DNA of 64,000 nucleotides from Cytobacillus oceanisediminis (GTDB taxonomy: Bacteria > Bacillota > Bacilli > Bacillales > Cytobacillaceae). Below are positions 52,580-60,743 of the stretch, piece after piece; position 1 is the first letter of the stretch, and each line of letters opens with the position of its first letter. The DNA lies in the NCBI RefSeq assembly GCF_007830235.1, contig NZ_VLKI01000002.1, forward strand, positions 339,962 through 403,961, given 5' to 3'. A model generated the notes under the pieces. That model had not been told where the DNA came from. It made no database searches and worked only from the letters and a program-made list of their open reading frames with translations. The translations under genes were made by a program, and so were the position numbers.

Positions 52580-52603
52580 AAAAAAGCCCGGCTGCCCCGG
52601 GCT
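52580..52603 (-). terminator. Terminator of the DUF4097 gene
   Basis: On the minus strand AGCCCGG and CCGGGCT form a stem followed by T5-6, 18 nt after the stop codon. Confidence 0.8.
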
Positions 52604-52620
52604 ATACCTAACCACTCACT

Positions 52621-53493
52621 CTATTGAATTTCCGCTTTCCCGCTCGATACGGACACATTAATATCATGTTCTCCTGACCCATGCTTGCCGGAAATGTCAT
52701 TTTTATTGCGGGATTCATCCTCTAATTCAAATTTGCTGATAATATGTCCGCTGCTGGCTTTCCCTTTCAAAGTAAAGTCAGCGTCATCAGGCAAATCAAG
52801 GCGAACGAAGCCCGAGCTTGCTTCTACATTTACGGAATCAGTTAGTTTATCAATCATTATATCAAGCTGCCCAGAAGAAACTTCTGCATCCAGTTTTCCT
52901 TGGTAGTTTCGGATATTCACTCTTCCCGAACTCATATCAATTTCCCCGCTGCGGGTAATTAAATGATCGGCATCCATCATCCCTGAGGAACCTTCATGCT
53001 CAAATTCATCCGCTTTAATATTTGAAAGGCTGACTTTTCCAGAGCTCATATCGACATTCAGTTTTTCAAGCTCGAAAGGTTTGCTCTCAGATTCACCTGC
53101 AAAATCTAAACGCCCAGATCCAATATTAATCGACATGGAGTTGCTGTAATCTTCCGGAATATAGATCTTCAAGTTGCTTTTGCTGTTGAAAAATTGGAAG
53201 CCGTCCAGCCATCTGCGTTTGTATTCCACATGAACTTCATTCCCGGACTTATTTACTGTTACGTTGCCTTTTCCATCAAGCTCAGCGCTGACATCACTGC
53301 GCTTTTCGGGAATAATCACTGTATCTGAACCGGAAACATTGATGCTGATCAAGTCCGTTCGATCATTAATGGAAGCTTCCGTTGCGCCGCCTCCGAATGT
53401 CATCCAGCTAGTGACGCCAGTGAACAATAGATAGGAGCCGACCAAGATAATAAAAATCATAAAAGTCCTTTTCAACATAATCCCTGCTTTCAT
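52621..53493 (-). CDS. DUF4097-family anchored beta-solenoid protein
   Basis: A protein of up to 290 residues. An N-terminal membrane segment (FMIFIILVGSYLLFTGV) is followed by a repeat-rich part in which SSG recurs about every 20-25 residues (MSSGKVSLSNI, GSSGMMDADHL, MSSGRVNIRNY, VSSGQLDIMI, ASSGFVRLDL), typical of the DUF4097 adhesin-like beta-solenoid. The function is unknown; relatives sit with LiaI/LiaF-type envelope stress genes. Start is uncertain: ATG 53493, ATG 53478, or TTG 53475, the last being best spaced from AGGG. Confidence 0.72.
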   Translation of the reverse strand: MKAGIMLKRTFMIFIILVGSYLLFTGVTSWMTFGGGATEASINDRTDLISINVSGSDTVIIPEKRSDVSAELDGKGNVTVNKSGNEVHVEYKRRWLDGFQFFNSKSNLKIYIPEDYSNSMSINIGSGRLDFAGESESKPFELEKLNVDMSSGKVSLSNIKADEFEHEGSSGMMDADHLITRSGEIDMSSGRVNIRNYQGKLDAEVSSGQLDIMIDKLTDSVNVEASSGFVRLDLPDDADFTLKGKASSGHIISKFELEDESRNKNDISGKHGSGEHDINVSVSSGKAEIQ

Positions 53494-53629
53494 TCTTTAG
53501 ATTTCTTATGTTTATTTTATGAAAATACTAAGCTGAGCACATTGAGCCGAAGATTTAATTTCAGCTAAGACTTGAGGCTTAATAGACTTGTAAAAAAGGA
53601 TTTTCTTTTCGCAATCTATATTTTATCAT

Positions 53630-53748
53630 AAAAGGAAAAAACAGGAGATGAATGCCTGGGATAGCGCAGTTACACTCTATAAAAGCTGCGGATATAAGGA
53701 ATATTTACAGGAAGAAGGGATGATCCATCTATCCAAATCGATTTAACG
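53630..53748 (+). pseudogene. Possible C-terminal remnant of a GNAT acetyltransferase
   Basis: The frame through 53648 reads MNAWDSAVTLYKSCGYKE, matching the NxxAxxLYxxxGF motif at the end of GNAT acetyltransferases. Nothing upstream encodes the acetyl-CoA site. A terminator follows. Treated as a gene fragment. Confidence 0.45.
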
Positions 53749-53775
53749 GATTTGCCTCGGGGCAGGTCCTTTTTT
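53749..53775 (+). terminator. Terminator after the GNAT remnant
   Basis: GGATTTGCC pairs with GGCAGGTCC around a TCG loop, followed by T6. Confidence 0.7.
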
Positions 53776-53800
53776 GTGTATGTTCAGTGTGCATATGAAA

Positions 53801-53847
53801 TGTAATGTTACATAATATAGAGTATAATAAACTTATGTTACATTACA
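53801..53847. promoter_or_regulatory. Inverted operator pair around the -10 box of the recombinase gene
   Basis: TGTAATGTTACATAA (53801-53815) and TTATGTTACATTACA (53833-53847) are inverted copies differing at one central base pair, each with its own ATGT-ACAT symmetry. TATAAT (53823-53828) lies between them. This suggests tight repression of the recombinase. Confidence 0.65.
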
Positions 53848-53857
53848 GGGTGATCTA

Positions 53858-54415
53858 ATGAAGTCAGTTGAAGCGATTAAAGATATTCAAAAGCTGGAAG
53901 TGATGAAAAAATACCTGGGGCGCAGATCTTCCCGGGACTACTGTTTATTCCTTTTTGGCATAAACACCGGTATGCGCATCCATGACCTCTTGAACCTCCA
54001 TGTCAAGGATGTGCTCGATGAGAACGATCATGTTCTTCCCTTTCTTAATTCGGCTCAATACAATAATCCGCCCGTTTATTTAAATCCGAATGTCCGTCAA
54101 TCCATCCAAAGCTGGATTGATGAAGGGTCCCTTACAGTAGATGATTACTTATTTAAATCCAGAAAGGCGAATGCGCCGATTACACGCCAGCAGGCCTACC
54201 GTATTTTAAATGAAGCAGCAAAAGAAGCGGAAATAGAAGGTCCTATTGGCACTCATACCTTACGAAAAACGTTTGCCTTGCATGCTTACCGAAAGGGAAT
54301 AGCGATTTCCCTGATTCAAAAAAGGCTGCAGCAATCCTCGCCTGCAGAAACCCTGGCTTACCTCGGAATATCTGACCGCCACTCTATTCCAATTGTTCTT
54401 GATGTAAATCTATAG
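53858..54415 (+). CDS. Short tyrosine recombinase (catalytic domain only)
   Basis: A 185-residue integrase-family protein consisting of the catalytic domain without the N-terminal core-binding domain. Arg40 (TGMRIHDLL), the HxxR pair His133/Arg136 (HTLRKTF) and Tyr168 (ETLAYLGI) are present. The residue aligned to the usual LGH histidine is a glutamine (RLQQSS), a departure from the R-K-H-R-H/W-Y set. AGGGTGAT precedes ATG 53858. No flanking phage or transposon genes are seen. It may be a domesticated recombinase or act with a partner. Confidence 0.78.
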   Translation: MKSVEAIKDIQKLEVMKKYLGRRSSRDYCLFLFGINTGMRIHDLLNLHVKDVLDENDHVLPFLNSAQYNNPPVYLNPNVRQSIQSWIDEGSLTVDDYLFKSRKANAPITRQQAYRILNEAAKEAEIEGPIGTHTLRKTFALHAYRKGIAISLIQKRLQQSSPAETLAYLGISDRHSIPIVLDVNL

Positions 54416-54431
54416 AAAGAAGGTGATTAAA

Positions 54432-55922
54432 TTGGCTGAGTTTATTTGGCAAACTGATGCACTTATTTTATTGGCTGCCATACTCTTTATAATCGGTGTT
54501 CTGACAACGAAGTTCTCCGCGCGCCTTGGTGTGCCGGCCCTTGTTCTCTTTATTGCAGTTGGAATGGCTTTGGGGCATTTCATTTATTTTGATAATGCGA
54601 GACTGGCACAGATGATTGGCGTACTTGCTTTTATCATTATTCTGTTTGAGGGCGGGCTGCAGACAAATTGGAAAACGGTTCGAACCGTTGTTGCACCTTC
54701 CTTATCATTGGCAACCCTTGGAGTTCTTATCACAACAGGGCTCGTTGCAGCCGCTGCCAAGTTCATTCTCGGGGTGGATTGGGTGGTTGCCCTTCTGTTT
54801 GGCGCGATTGTCGGTTCAACAGATGCCGCTGCCGTTTTCGCCGTATTAAAAGGCCAAAATATTAAGCCGAGAATCGCTTCAACGCTGGAAGCTGAGTCAG
54901 GATCCAATGATCCCATGGCTGTGTTCCTGACAGTTGCCATGATTGAACTAATTACGATTCCCGAATCCAGCATGTTTTCTCTCATAGGTTCTTTCTTTAT
55001 CCAGATGGGCGTCGGGTTGCTGCTCGGGATGCTGTTTGGTAAATTGGCTGTCTTTGCGCTCAACAGGATCAATTTGGATTCCAGCGGACTTTATCCTGTA
55101 TTCGCAACCGGCTTTGCGATGCTGACATATGGCATTACTGCTTTTTTCGGTGGTAGCGGCCTTTTGGCTGTATATGTTGCTGGAATTATCATTGGAAATA
55201 CGGATATTGCTTACCGCCACTCCGTCTTTCGTTTTACCGAAGGCTTCGCATGGATGATGCAAATTTCGATGTTCGTCATTCTCGGGCTTCTTGTTTTTCC
55301 GGATGAGCTCTTTCACGCGGACATATTGTTAAAGGGTCTTGCCATTTCTGCTCTTCTTATTTTTGTTGCCAGACCTGCAGCAGTCTACCTTTCTACCATT
55401 AAAATGGGCTACACTCATAAAGAATTAATTTTTCTATCATGGGCTGGCTTGAAGGGAGCAGTACCAATCGTACTAGCCACTTTTCCGCTGCTATCGGGTG
55501 TGGAAGGAAGCCACGAAATTTTCAATGTTGTCTTTTTCGTTGTCTTGACCAGCGCCCTTGTCCAGGGGTCCACAATCACCATCCTTGCTGAAAAACTTGG
55601 TCTTTCAGGCCCTGAAAAAGCAACGCCTATGCACTCTCTTGAGCTTGTTTCCCTGGGCAAGGCTGATGCGGAAATGATCGAATATGAAATAGAAGAAGAT
55701 GCCGTTATTATCGGGCATACACTCCTGGAGATTCCTTTCCCTGAAGGTGCCCTCGTCAATGCCATCATCCGCAAAGATGAGCTCATTACACCGACAGGAA
55801 ACACGACTATTGAGCAGGGTGACTTTCTTTATATCCTTACAAAAAGAAAATATAAAAAGGAGCTCAAGCAGCTGCTGAAAAAGAAAAAACTGCCCGAAGA
55901 ACTGGCAGAGGCAGAAGCGTAG
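54432..55922 (+). CDS. CPA1-family cation/proton antiporter with TrkA-C domain
   Basis: A 496-residue antiporter. Eleven to thirteen membrane segments make up residues 1-390, with the conserved VGSTDAAAVFAVL and ESGSNDPMAVFLT segments holding the ion-binding aspartates. Residues 410-480 are a cytosolic TrkA-C domain (ALVNAIIRKDELITPTGNTT). This is the NhaP2/CvrA potassium-proton antiporter layout. TTG 54432 lies 6 nt after AGGTGA; GTG 54423 lies in that site. 16 nt after the recombinase gene. Confidence 0.88.
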   Translation: MAEFIWQTDALILLAAILFIIGVLTTKFSARLGVPALVLFIAVGMALGHFIYFDNARLAQMIGVLAFIIILFEGGLQTNWKTVRTVVAPSLSLATLGVLITTGLVAAAAKFILGVDWVVALLFGAIVGSTDAAAVFAVLKGQNIKPRIASTLEAESGSNDPMAVFLTVAMIELITIPESSMFSLIGSFFIQMGVGLLLGMLFGKLAVFALNRINLDSSGLYPVFATGFAMLTYGITAFFGGSGLLAVYVAGIIIGNTDIAYRHSVFRFTEGFAWMMQISMFVILGLLVFPDELFHADILLKGLAISALLIFVARPAAVYLSTIKMGYTHKELIFLSWAGLKGAVPIVLATFPLLSGVEGSHEIFNVVFFVVLTSALVQGSTITILAEKLGLSGPEKATPMHSLELVSLGKADAEMIEYEIEEDAVIIGHTLLEIPFPEGALVNAIIRKDELITPTGNTTIEQGDFLYILTKRKYKKELKQLLKKKKLPEELAEAEA

Positions 55923-55931
55923 CCAAGTAAA

Positions 55932-55962
55932 AGATCTGTCTGTGATGGGCAGGTCTTTTTTT
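55932..55962 (+). terminator. Antiporter terminator
   Basis: AGATCTGTC and GGCAGGTCT pair with weak positions around a 7-nt loop, followed by T7. Confidence 0.7.
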
Positions 55963-55967
55963 AGTTA

Positions 55968-56151
55968 GGCTCTGTTAAATGTGCCTGTTAATTTCCGCTC
56001 CAGGAGCTCAGCGAACGCGGACGTTCCGGGAGCCTCCTCGGCGCACTCGCGCCTGCGGGGTCTCCCTTTGACACGCTCCTCCCGCTGGAGTCTTGCGCCT
56101 TCCGCTCCAATCAACAGGGTGCCAAAATCAACAATTAGCTTTAACACAGCC
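55968..56151. repeat. MITE-like repeat, type I copy 4 (184 bp)
   Basis: Begins GGCTCTGTTAAATGTGCCTG and ends GCTTTAACACAGCC. It is closely similar to copy 3 in the core (CAGCGAAC-GCGG, TGCGGGGTCTCCC, GCCTTCCGCTCCAATC, CAACAGGGTGC). Confidence 0.82.
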
Positions 56152-56180
56152 TTTATTTAAAAAGAAAATAAAATAGATAA

Positions 56181-56206
56181 AACTTTTTTCCGTTTTGTAA
56201 GTCTAA
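56181..56206 (+). promoter_or_regulatory. Candidate autoregulated ECF promoter
   Basis: AACTTTTTTCCG (56181-56192) and GTCTAA (56201-56206) resemble a -35 AAC-plus-T-run and a CGTC-type -10 used by ECF sigma factors, 33 nt before the sigma gene. The true consensus for this sigma is not known to me. Confidence 0.4.
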
Positions 56207-56238
56207 TGTACAGAGAGAATTGAAGGGGGGACCCCGGT

Positions 56239-56760
56239 TTGGCGATCGATCAGCTTGTGCTGAAGGCAAAGGAAGGCGATGATGAGGCCTTTCTGCAAAT
56301 CATCAGCGTGCTAAAAATAGATTTATATAAAACCGCTCTTTCTTATTTGCGGAATGAGGAAGATGCAATTGAGGCGATTCAGGAAGTAACATTTCGCGCC
56401 TATAAAGGGCTTAAGGAATTAAAGGAAGCTTCTTATTTTAAAACATGGCTGATCCGCATCATGATCAATTACTGCAACGATACATTGAAAATGCAAAAGC
56501 GGATGGTTTTGAATGAGGATTTACTCCTGACAATGGGAAAGTCGGAGAATTATTCTTTGATGGAGATACAGGATGCGATGCAGTCTCTTGATGAGCGCTC
56601 GCGTGAAATCCTGACACTTAAATATTTTCATGATCTGAAGATTAAAGATATCGCAGGCACGCTTGATTGTCCGGAAGGAACCGTGAAAACCTGGCTGAAC
56701 AAAGCGCTTAAATCTCTAAGAGAGAAGCTCGAGGAGAAAGGGGGAATGTCTCATGTTTAA
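56239..56760 (+). CDS. ECF-type sigma-70 factor
   Basis: A 173-residue sigma factor with region 2 (LYKTALSYLRNEEDAIEAIQEVTFRAYKGL, near 30-60) and region 4 (RSREILTLKYFHDLKIKDIAGTLDCPEGTVKTWLNKALKSLR near 125-165), and no region 1 or 3. TTG 56239 follows GAAGGGGGG. It overlaps its anti-sigma gene by 8 nt. The group is like SigV/SigX of B. subtilis, but the partner is a DUF4179 protein. Confidence 0.9.
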   Translation: MAIDQLVLKAKEGDDEAFLQIISVLKIDLYKTALSYLRNEEDAIEAIQEVTFRAYKGLKELKEASYFKTWLIRIMINYCNDTLKMQKRMVLNEDLLLTMGKSENYSLMEIQDAMQSLDERSREILTLKYFHDLKIKDIAGTLDCPEGTVKTWLNKALKSLREKLEEKGGMSHV

Positions 56761-58111
56761 AAAAGAGGAACAAGGCCTTGCAAAAATGAAGAAAAGTTTT
56801 GATGAACTAACGATTCCAGAGGATAAAATTAATTCAGCTATTTTGTCCGGATTCCAAAAAGCAAAAAAGGAAGAGACACCGGAAGTACCTTCAAGGACTG
56901 AAAAGAAACCCCGCCGGCGCAGGAAACCGTGGCTTCTTCCCAGTGTGGCAGCAGCTGTACTGGCAATTGTTTTTCTGACCAGCATTAGGGTATCCCCGGC
57001 ATTTGCCCATTATGTGGCCGAACTTCCAGGCATGCAAAAAATAGTTGATCTGATCCGCTTTGATAAAGGGCTAATGTCGGCAGTGGAGAATGATTATTTG
57101 CAAGAAATAGGCATAACCGAGGAAAAGAACGGCTTGAAAGTTACTGTGGATTCAGTCATTGCAGATGAAACCGGATTAGTCATTTTTTATACAATGGAAG
57201 CAGAAAAGAAGCAGAGTAATTTTTTTGTTGAAGATGTGGAATTAACACCAGCAGATGGTACAAAATTTGTTTTAGGGTCTTCCAGTCATGGTTCGCATTC
57301 ACCATATCAGGACCAGCCGCGAAGGTCAGTATCCTCTGCTCTAGAATTATTTTTCCAGGAGAAGCTGGTAACGAAGAAGTTTAATCTATCTATAAAAGTA
57401 ACAACGGATGACTTCAATGAAACGTTTCAATTTTCTTTTTCCATTGAAAAGCCTGTGAAAGTCAAAAAAACATTTGAATTGAACGAAACGGTGACACTTG
57501 AAGGGCAGAAAATTACGGTAAAGGACATAACGGTGTATCCGCTCCGAGTAGCGGTCCATCTTGCTTATGATCCGAATAACAGCAAGAAAATCTTTGAGTT
57601 TCAGGATATCCGCCTGGTCGATGAAAACGGAGAGTCCTGGACGAAGATTTCCAATGGCATAACAGCCAGTCATGTCAGCGATAACGAGGATATTCTTTAC
57701 CTCCAAAGCAATTACTTTAAGGAACCGAAAGAATTATACCTGGTCATAAATAAGATTCAGGCTGTTGATAAGGATGAAGCTTACGTCTTAGTTGACACGG
57801 ATAAAAAAGAAATTCTCAAGCAGCCAAAGGGGTCGAAGCTCTCCCATGTCGGATGGGAAGACGATATGCTGATGTTTACGCTGGATACTAGCGAGGAATT
57901 TAATTACATGATTTTTAACGGTATAAAAGATGCTGAAGGAAAAGATATTTTCGGAGACAGGGGGATGTCGTACCGGGAAGAAGAGAATAAGCAGATGGTC
58001 GGCATCTCACTCCCTTCAAAAGAGGAAGCCGATTATAAAAATCCTTTAAGATTGGAACTCTCTTTCTTTCCTGCCTGGATTGAAGGTGATGTGAAATTGA
58101 GTGTTAAGTAA
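56753..58111 (+). CDS. DUF4179-domain membrane-anchored anti-sigma factor
   Basis: A 452-residue protein. The N-terminal 60 residues are charged and cytosolic (sigma binding), one membrane helix follows (WLLPSVAAAVLAIVFLTSI, about 63-81), and the rest is extracellular: DUF4179 (FAHYVAELPGMQKIVDLIRFDKGL, then VTVDSVIADETGLVIFYTME) plus a C-terminal beta domain. The 8-nt overlap with the sigma gene supports the pair. The extracellular signal is unknown. Confidence 0.82.
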   Translation: MFKKEEQGLAKMKKSFDELTIPEDKINSAILSGFQKAKKEETPEVPSRTEKKPRRRRKPWLLPSVAAAVLAIVFLTSIRVSPAFAHYVAELPGMQKIVDLIRFDKGLMSAVENDYLQEIGITEEKNGLKVTVDSVIADETGLVIFYTMEAEKKQSNFFVEDVELTPADGTKFVLGSSSHGSHSPYQDQPRRSVSSALELFFQEKLVTKKFNLSIKVTTDDFNETFQFSFSIEKPVKVKKTFELNETVTLEGQKITVKDITVYPLRVAVHLAYDPNNSKKIFEFQDIRLVDENGESWTKISNGITASHVSDNEDILYLQSNYFKEPKELYLVINKIQAVDKDEAYVLVDTDKKEILKQPKGSKLSHVGWEDDMLMFTLDTSEEFNYMIFNGIKDAEGKDIFGDRGMSYREEENKQMVGISLPSKEEADYKNPLRLELSFFPAWIEGDVKLSVK

Positions 58112-58117
58112 TTTTAT

Positions 58118-58150
58118 ACCAGTGTGTGTGAGCGATCACACTGGTTTTTT
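58118..58150 (+). terminator. Anti-sigma gene terminator
   Basis: ACCAGTGTG and CACACTGGT form a perfect 9-bp stem with a 10-nt loop, followed by T6. Confidence 0.82.
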
Positions 58151-58163
58151 GCTAAAAAGCCGT

Positions 58164-58278
58164 GCGCGGATATATTGAGATTTTAGCGGATATCTGTAAA
58201 GAAATCGCGGATAAAATCAAAATTTCGCGGTTATTTTTAATTTTTCACGGATATATCTGAATTTTCGCGGATAAATTT
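58164..58278 (+). repeat. Phased short-word array D (six units, 20/21-nt period)
   Basis: GCGGATATAT, GCGGATATCT, GCGGATAAAA, GCGGTTATTT, ACGGATATAT and GCGGATAAAT start at 58166, 58186, 58207, 58227, 58247 and 58267 (20, 21, 20, 20, 20 nt). Most are preceded by TTTC or ATC. It begins about 15 nt after the terminator. No NERD gene is adjacent. Confidence 0.82.
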
Positions 58279-58367
58279 TTTCCACGAAGAAGAATGTCCA
58301 AATGATTGGACATCCCCGCAGCCAAAATGATACGATAAATACAGTTTCAGCCCAAAAAGGTGATAGT

Positions 58368-58559
58368 ATGAAGAATAAAATAAAAGAAATGCGGAAAAAG
58401 CTGGGGATTACTCAGGAAATGCTCGCAAATGAGTGCAGCGTGGTCAGGCAAACGATCAATTGCATTGAAAATGATAAATATGACCCCACCCTGGAGCTGG
58501 CATTCAAGATTTCCAAAACATTAAATGTAAAGGTAGATGAATTATTTATTTATGAGTAA
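58368..58559 (+). CDS. XRE-family helix-turn-helix regulator
   Basis: A 63-residue single-domain HTH protein (ITQEMLANECSVVRQTINCIENDKYDPTLELAFKISKTLNV), of the YgzD/YozG type. ATG 58368 follows AAAGGTGAT; the longer frame upstream has no site. Its stop overlaps the start of the deformylase gene (ATGAGTAA), so the two are probably co-translated. Confidence 0.85.
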   Translation: MKNKIKEMRKKLGITQEMLANECSVVRQTINCIENDKYDPTLELAFKISKTLNVKVDELFIYE

Positions 58560-59130
58560 ATTTGACGCAAATACGATAATCACCATGAAAGAGATTGTTC
58601 GAGAAGGCGATCCAATTCTGCGCGAGGTAACCAAAGAGGTTCCAATACCGCTTACTGAAGAGGACCGTGGAACCTTAATCGCAATGATGCAGTATTTGAA
58701 AAACAGCCAGGATCCTGCGACGGCAAAAAAATATGGCTTGCGCCCGGGGGTCGGTTTATCTGCAAACCAAATCGGCCTGAACAAGCGCATGTTTGCAGCG
58801 TATTTTACCAATGAAAAAGGCGAGCCGCAGGAACATTATGTGATTAACCCGAAAATCATCAGCCACTCAGTGGGTGTGATTTTCCTGCGGGATGGGGAAG
58901 GCTGCCTGTCTGTAGACCGAGATGTTAAAGGTTATGTACCGCGTTATGAACGCATTAAGGTAAAAGCCTATAACCTGGACGGAGAAGAAGTGATTCTCCG
59001 ATTCAAGGGCGTCCCATCCATTATTATGCAGCATGAAATCGATCATCTGAACGGGATCATATTTTATGACAGAATCGACAAAAACGACCCATTCAAGGTT
59101 CCGGAAAATTCTGTTATGGAAAACTTTTAG
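58552..59130 (+). CDS. def: Peptide deformylase
   Basis: A 192-residue metallo-deformylase removing formyl groups from nascent proteins. Motif 1 is GVGLSANQIG (67-76), where Ser replaces the usual first Ala; motif 2 is EGCLSV (116-121) with the metal cysteine; motif 3 is QHEIDHLNG (160-168) with the two metal histidines and the catalytic Glu. This is the type II (DefB/YkrB) enzyme by its insertions. Start ATG 58552 is coupled to the XRE stop; ATG 58585 (MKEIVREGDPIL) is a possible alternative as relatives begin near there. Confidence 0.92.
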   Translation: MSKFDANTIITMKEIVREGDPILREVTKEVPIPLTEEDRGTLIAMMQYLKNSQDPATAKKYGLRPGVGLSANQIGLNKRMFAAYFTNEKGEPQEHYVINPKIISHSVGVIFLRDGEGCLSVDRDVKGYVPRYERIKVKAYNLDGEEVILRFKGVPSIIMQHEIDHLNGIIFYDRIDKNDPFKVPENSVMENF

Positions 59131-59158
59131 CATAGGACACTGCGTTCTATGCTTTTTT
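59129..59158 (+). terminator. def terminator
   Basis: AGCATAGGACAC and TTCTATGCT pair imperfectly, followed by T6. It begins inside the def stop codon. Confidence 0.75.
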
Positions 59159-59235
59159 GTTTTACCGGCATACAGATGTGGTAAATATTTAATACTTAAT
59201 TATCACACACTAAAACGAAAAAGGAGGAGTCGGAA

Positions 59236-59448
59236 ATGGATGAGAAAACTGCTGAAACGAATATAAAACTGAATGAAAAGCTGGAAGATCAGAATGTTCA
59301 TTCGAAAATGAGCGCCAAAACGGAAACAGAGGACGCCAATCTTAAGCTTCAGGAAGCAATGAATAATAGGGAGAAATACCAGAACATGGCTCCGACATAT
59401 CTGTATAATGAAACGCCTGCTATTAAAATTACAGGCGATGACGAATAG
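59236..59448 (+). CDS. Small hydrophilic protein of unknown function
   Basis: A 70-residue charged protein rich in Glu, Lys and Asn (DEKTAETNIKLNEKLEDQNV) with no cysteine or membrane segment. A strong AAAAGGAGGAG site 7 nt before ATG and a terminator 2 nt after the stop mark it as a real single gene. Composition recalls small spore or general-stress proteins of Bacillus, but I do not recognise the family. Confidence 0.7.
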   Translation: MDEKTAETNIKLNEKLEDQNVHSKMSAKTETEDANLKLQEAMNNREKYQNMAPTYLYNETPAIKITGDDE

Positions 59449-59449
59449 G

Positions 59450-59481
59450 AAAAACCGGCTTGCAATTGAAAGCCGGTTTTT
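59450..59481. terminator. Bidirectional terminator between two small genes
   Basis: AAAAACCGGCTT and AAGCCGGTTTTT are perfect complements around a 7-nt loop. It serves the 70-residue gene and the convergent 43-residue gene. Confidence 0.88.
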
Positions 59482-59484
59482 CTT

Positions 59485-59616
59485 TTAATCCATATCCGTT
59501 TTATCGTTTTGATCCTTATTTCTCTTATTGCCTTTGCTGTTATCTCCGCTTATCGGTGATTGGTTTCCTCTTGGCGAGTTCTGGTTTTTGCTGCCTTTGT
59601 TGTATTTTTTCGTCAT
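59485..59616 (-). CDS. 43-residue hydrophilic protein (below usual ORF cut-offs)
   Basis: The minus strand encodes MTKKYNKGSKNQNSPRGNQS and continues PISGDNSKGNKRNKDQNDKT to a TAA at 59485. AAGAAAGGAG lies 7 nt before the ATG and a bidirectional terminator follows the stop within 5 nt. The Asn/Lys/Gly/Ser-rich make-up resembles minor small acid-soluble spore proteins. Family not identified. Confidence 0.65.
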   Translation of the reverse strand: MTKKYNKGSKNQNSPRGNQSPISGDNSKGNKRNKDQNDKTDMD

Positions 59617-59749
59617 ACTGATTCTCCTTTCTTTAAAAATGCTCCCTTATTTTCTCTAATTCAATCCTTTTTTATCCGGGCTGTCCCATTCATGATTCCT
59701 TTTCGAAAAGCATATACATCTAAAAGGATTATTATGGGGGGATAGCAGG

Positions 59750-60574
59750 ATGAATGAAATAGGGTTGACGCCTTGGGAGGAGCATGCCTTTTGGCTGGAA
59801 ATTCTCGAGGACCATGCGATTTTTGTAAGAGACCATCTTTCACCGACAGAAAGCAAATACGTAAAGAGAGCGGATGAATATAGACAAGCTTTTCGGAGTC
59901 TGCGCGCCAGGATGAACCAAATTCCGGCTTCTTCAGAGCCAGGCTCACAAGAAGCAATCGCGATGGCGATGGAAATCTGGCCGATTGCAAACGGCTATTT
60001 TCAATTCGAAGGGAAGCTGCAGAATTTACGGATTAATAATGTGATCAATATTAACCTTTCGCCGACATACTTCAACGGTACATTAAGCGAGAATCAGGAA
60101 TACTTACGTCTTCTGACCTATTACGCGAAAGGGTTAATACCGCCGCCGCAGTCTCTTGTTGACTTGCTGGATTTATGGCTGGAGGACCAGCTTGGTCATA
60201 TTGTCCTGCTGCGAAATTCGATTGATCCGATTGAGGTTTTTATAGAGGAGCAGGCAGAAACCTATACACGGATCTTCCAGGGCTTCATGGTACAGAACCG
60301 CCATATGAAGGGATATCTTAGGTTCACCCAGCCAGGATTTGCACGCCAGCAGGAATTGGCCCGGGATGTCGGCCTGGCTGTGATTGAAATGAATGAATAT
60401 ATTAAAGGAATTGTCGAAAAATATGCCGGTAAAAGGATCCTAAATAAAACGACGTTAAGATTCCTCGAGCACCATTTTCCGGAAGCTTGCTATTTAATAA
60501 AAAAGCTAAGTTATTACGCTCCGGAGCTGGCTGAAGAAGCTTCCAAATGCTCGCTGAAAAAGCCTTCTTATTAA
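59750..60574 (+). CDS. DUF2935 helical protein
   Basis: A 274-residue protein of two similar four-helix units. Metal-ligand-like patterns EEHAFWLEILEDHA (10-23) and LEDQLGHIVLLRNSID (near 145) recur in each half, as in the DUF2935 hemerythrin/ferritin-like family. Function is unknown. ATG 59750 follows GGGGGGATAGCAGG. Single gene with its own terminator. Confidence 0.78.
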   Translation: MNEIGLTPWEEHAFWLEILEDHAIFVRDHLSPTESKYVKRADEYRQAFRSLRARMNQIPASSEPGSQEAIAMAMEIWPIANGYFQFEGKLQNLRINNVININLSPTYFNGTLSENQEYLRLLTYYAKGLIPPPQSLVDLLDLWLEDQLGHIVLLRNSIDPIEVFIEEQAETYTRIFQGFMVQNRHMKGYLRFTQPGFARQQELARDVGLAVIEMNEYIKGIVEKYAGKRILNKTTLRFLEHHFPEACYLIKKLSYYAPELAEEASKCSLKKPSY

Positions 60575-60589
60575 AAAGTGGCATTTTCT

Positions 60590-60621
60590 AAACCTTTCTT
60601 ATAAAAAGAAGGGTTTTATTT
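60590..60621 (+). terminator. DUF2935 gene terminator
   Basis: AAACCTTTCTT and AAGAAGGGTTTT pair (one G-U) around a 5-nt loop, followed by T-rich DNA. Confidence 0.75.
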
Positions 60622-60690
60622 TATTCTGATGCAAAAAAGATAAGTAGTAAAGTAAGTTCTTTGGGAAAGAATAGTAATGAAATTTTTTCT

Positions 60691-60743
60691 TTGACAGAAG
60701 AAAAACCCTATAATAGTATATAAATACTGATTAATCCAATCAG
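60691..60743 (+). promoter_or_regulatory. Promoter and dyad upstream of the cystine transporter operon
   Basis: TTGACA (60691-60696) and TAGTAT (60714-60719) are 17 nt apart. Just downstream, CTGATT and AATCAG flank AATCC (60727-60743). A repressor such as CymR, which controls cystine uptake in Bacillus, could bind here; the dyad was not matched to a verified consensus. Confidence 0.55.
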
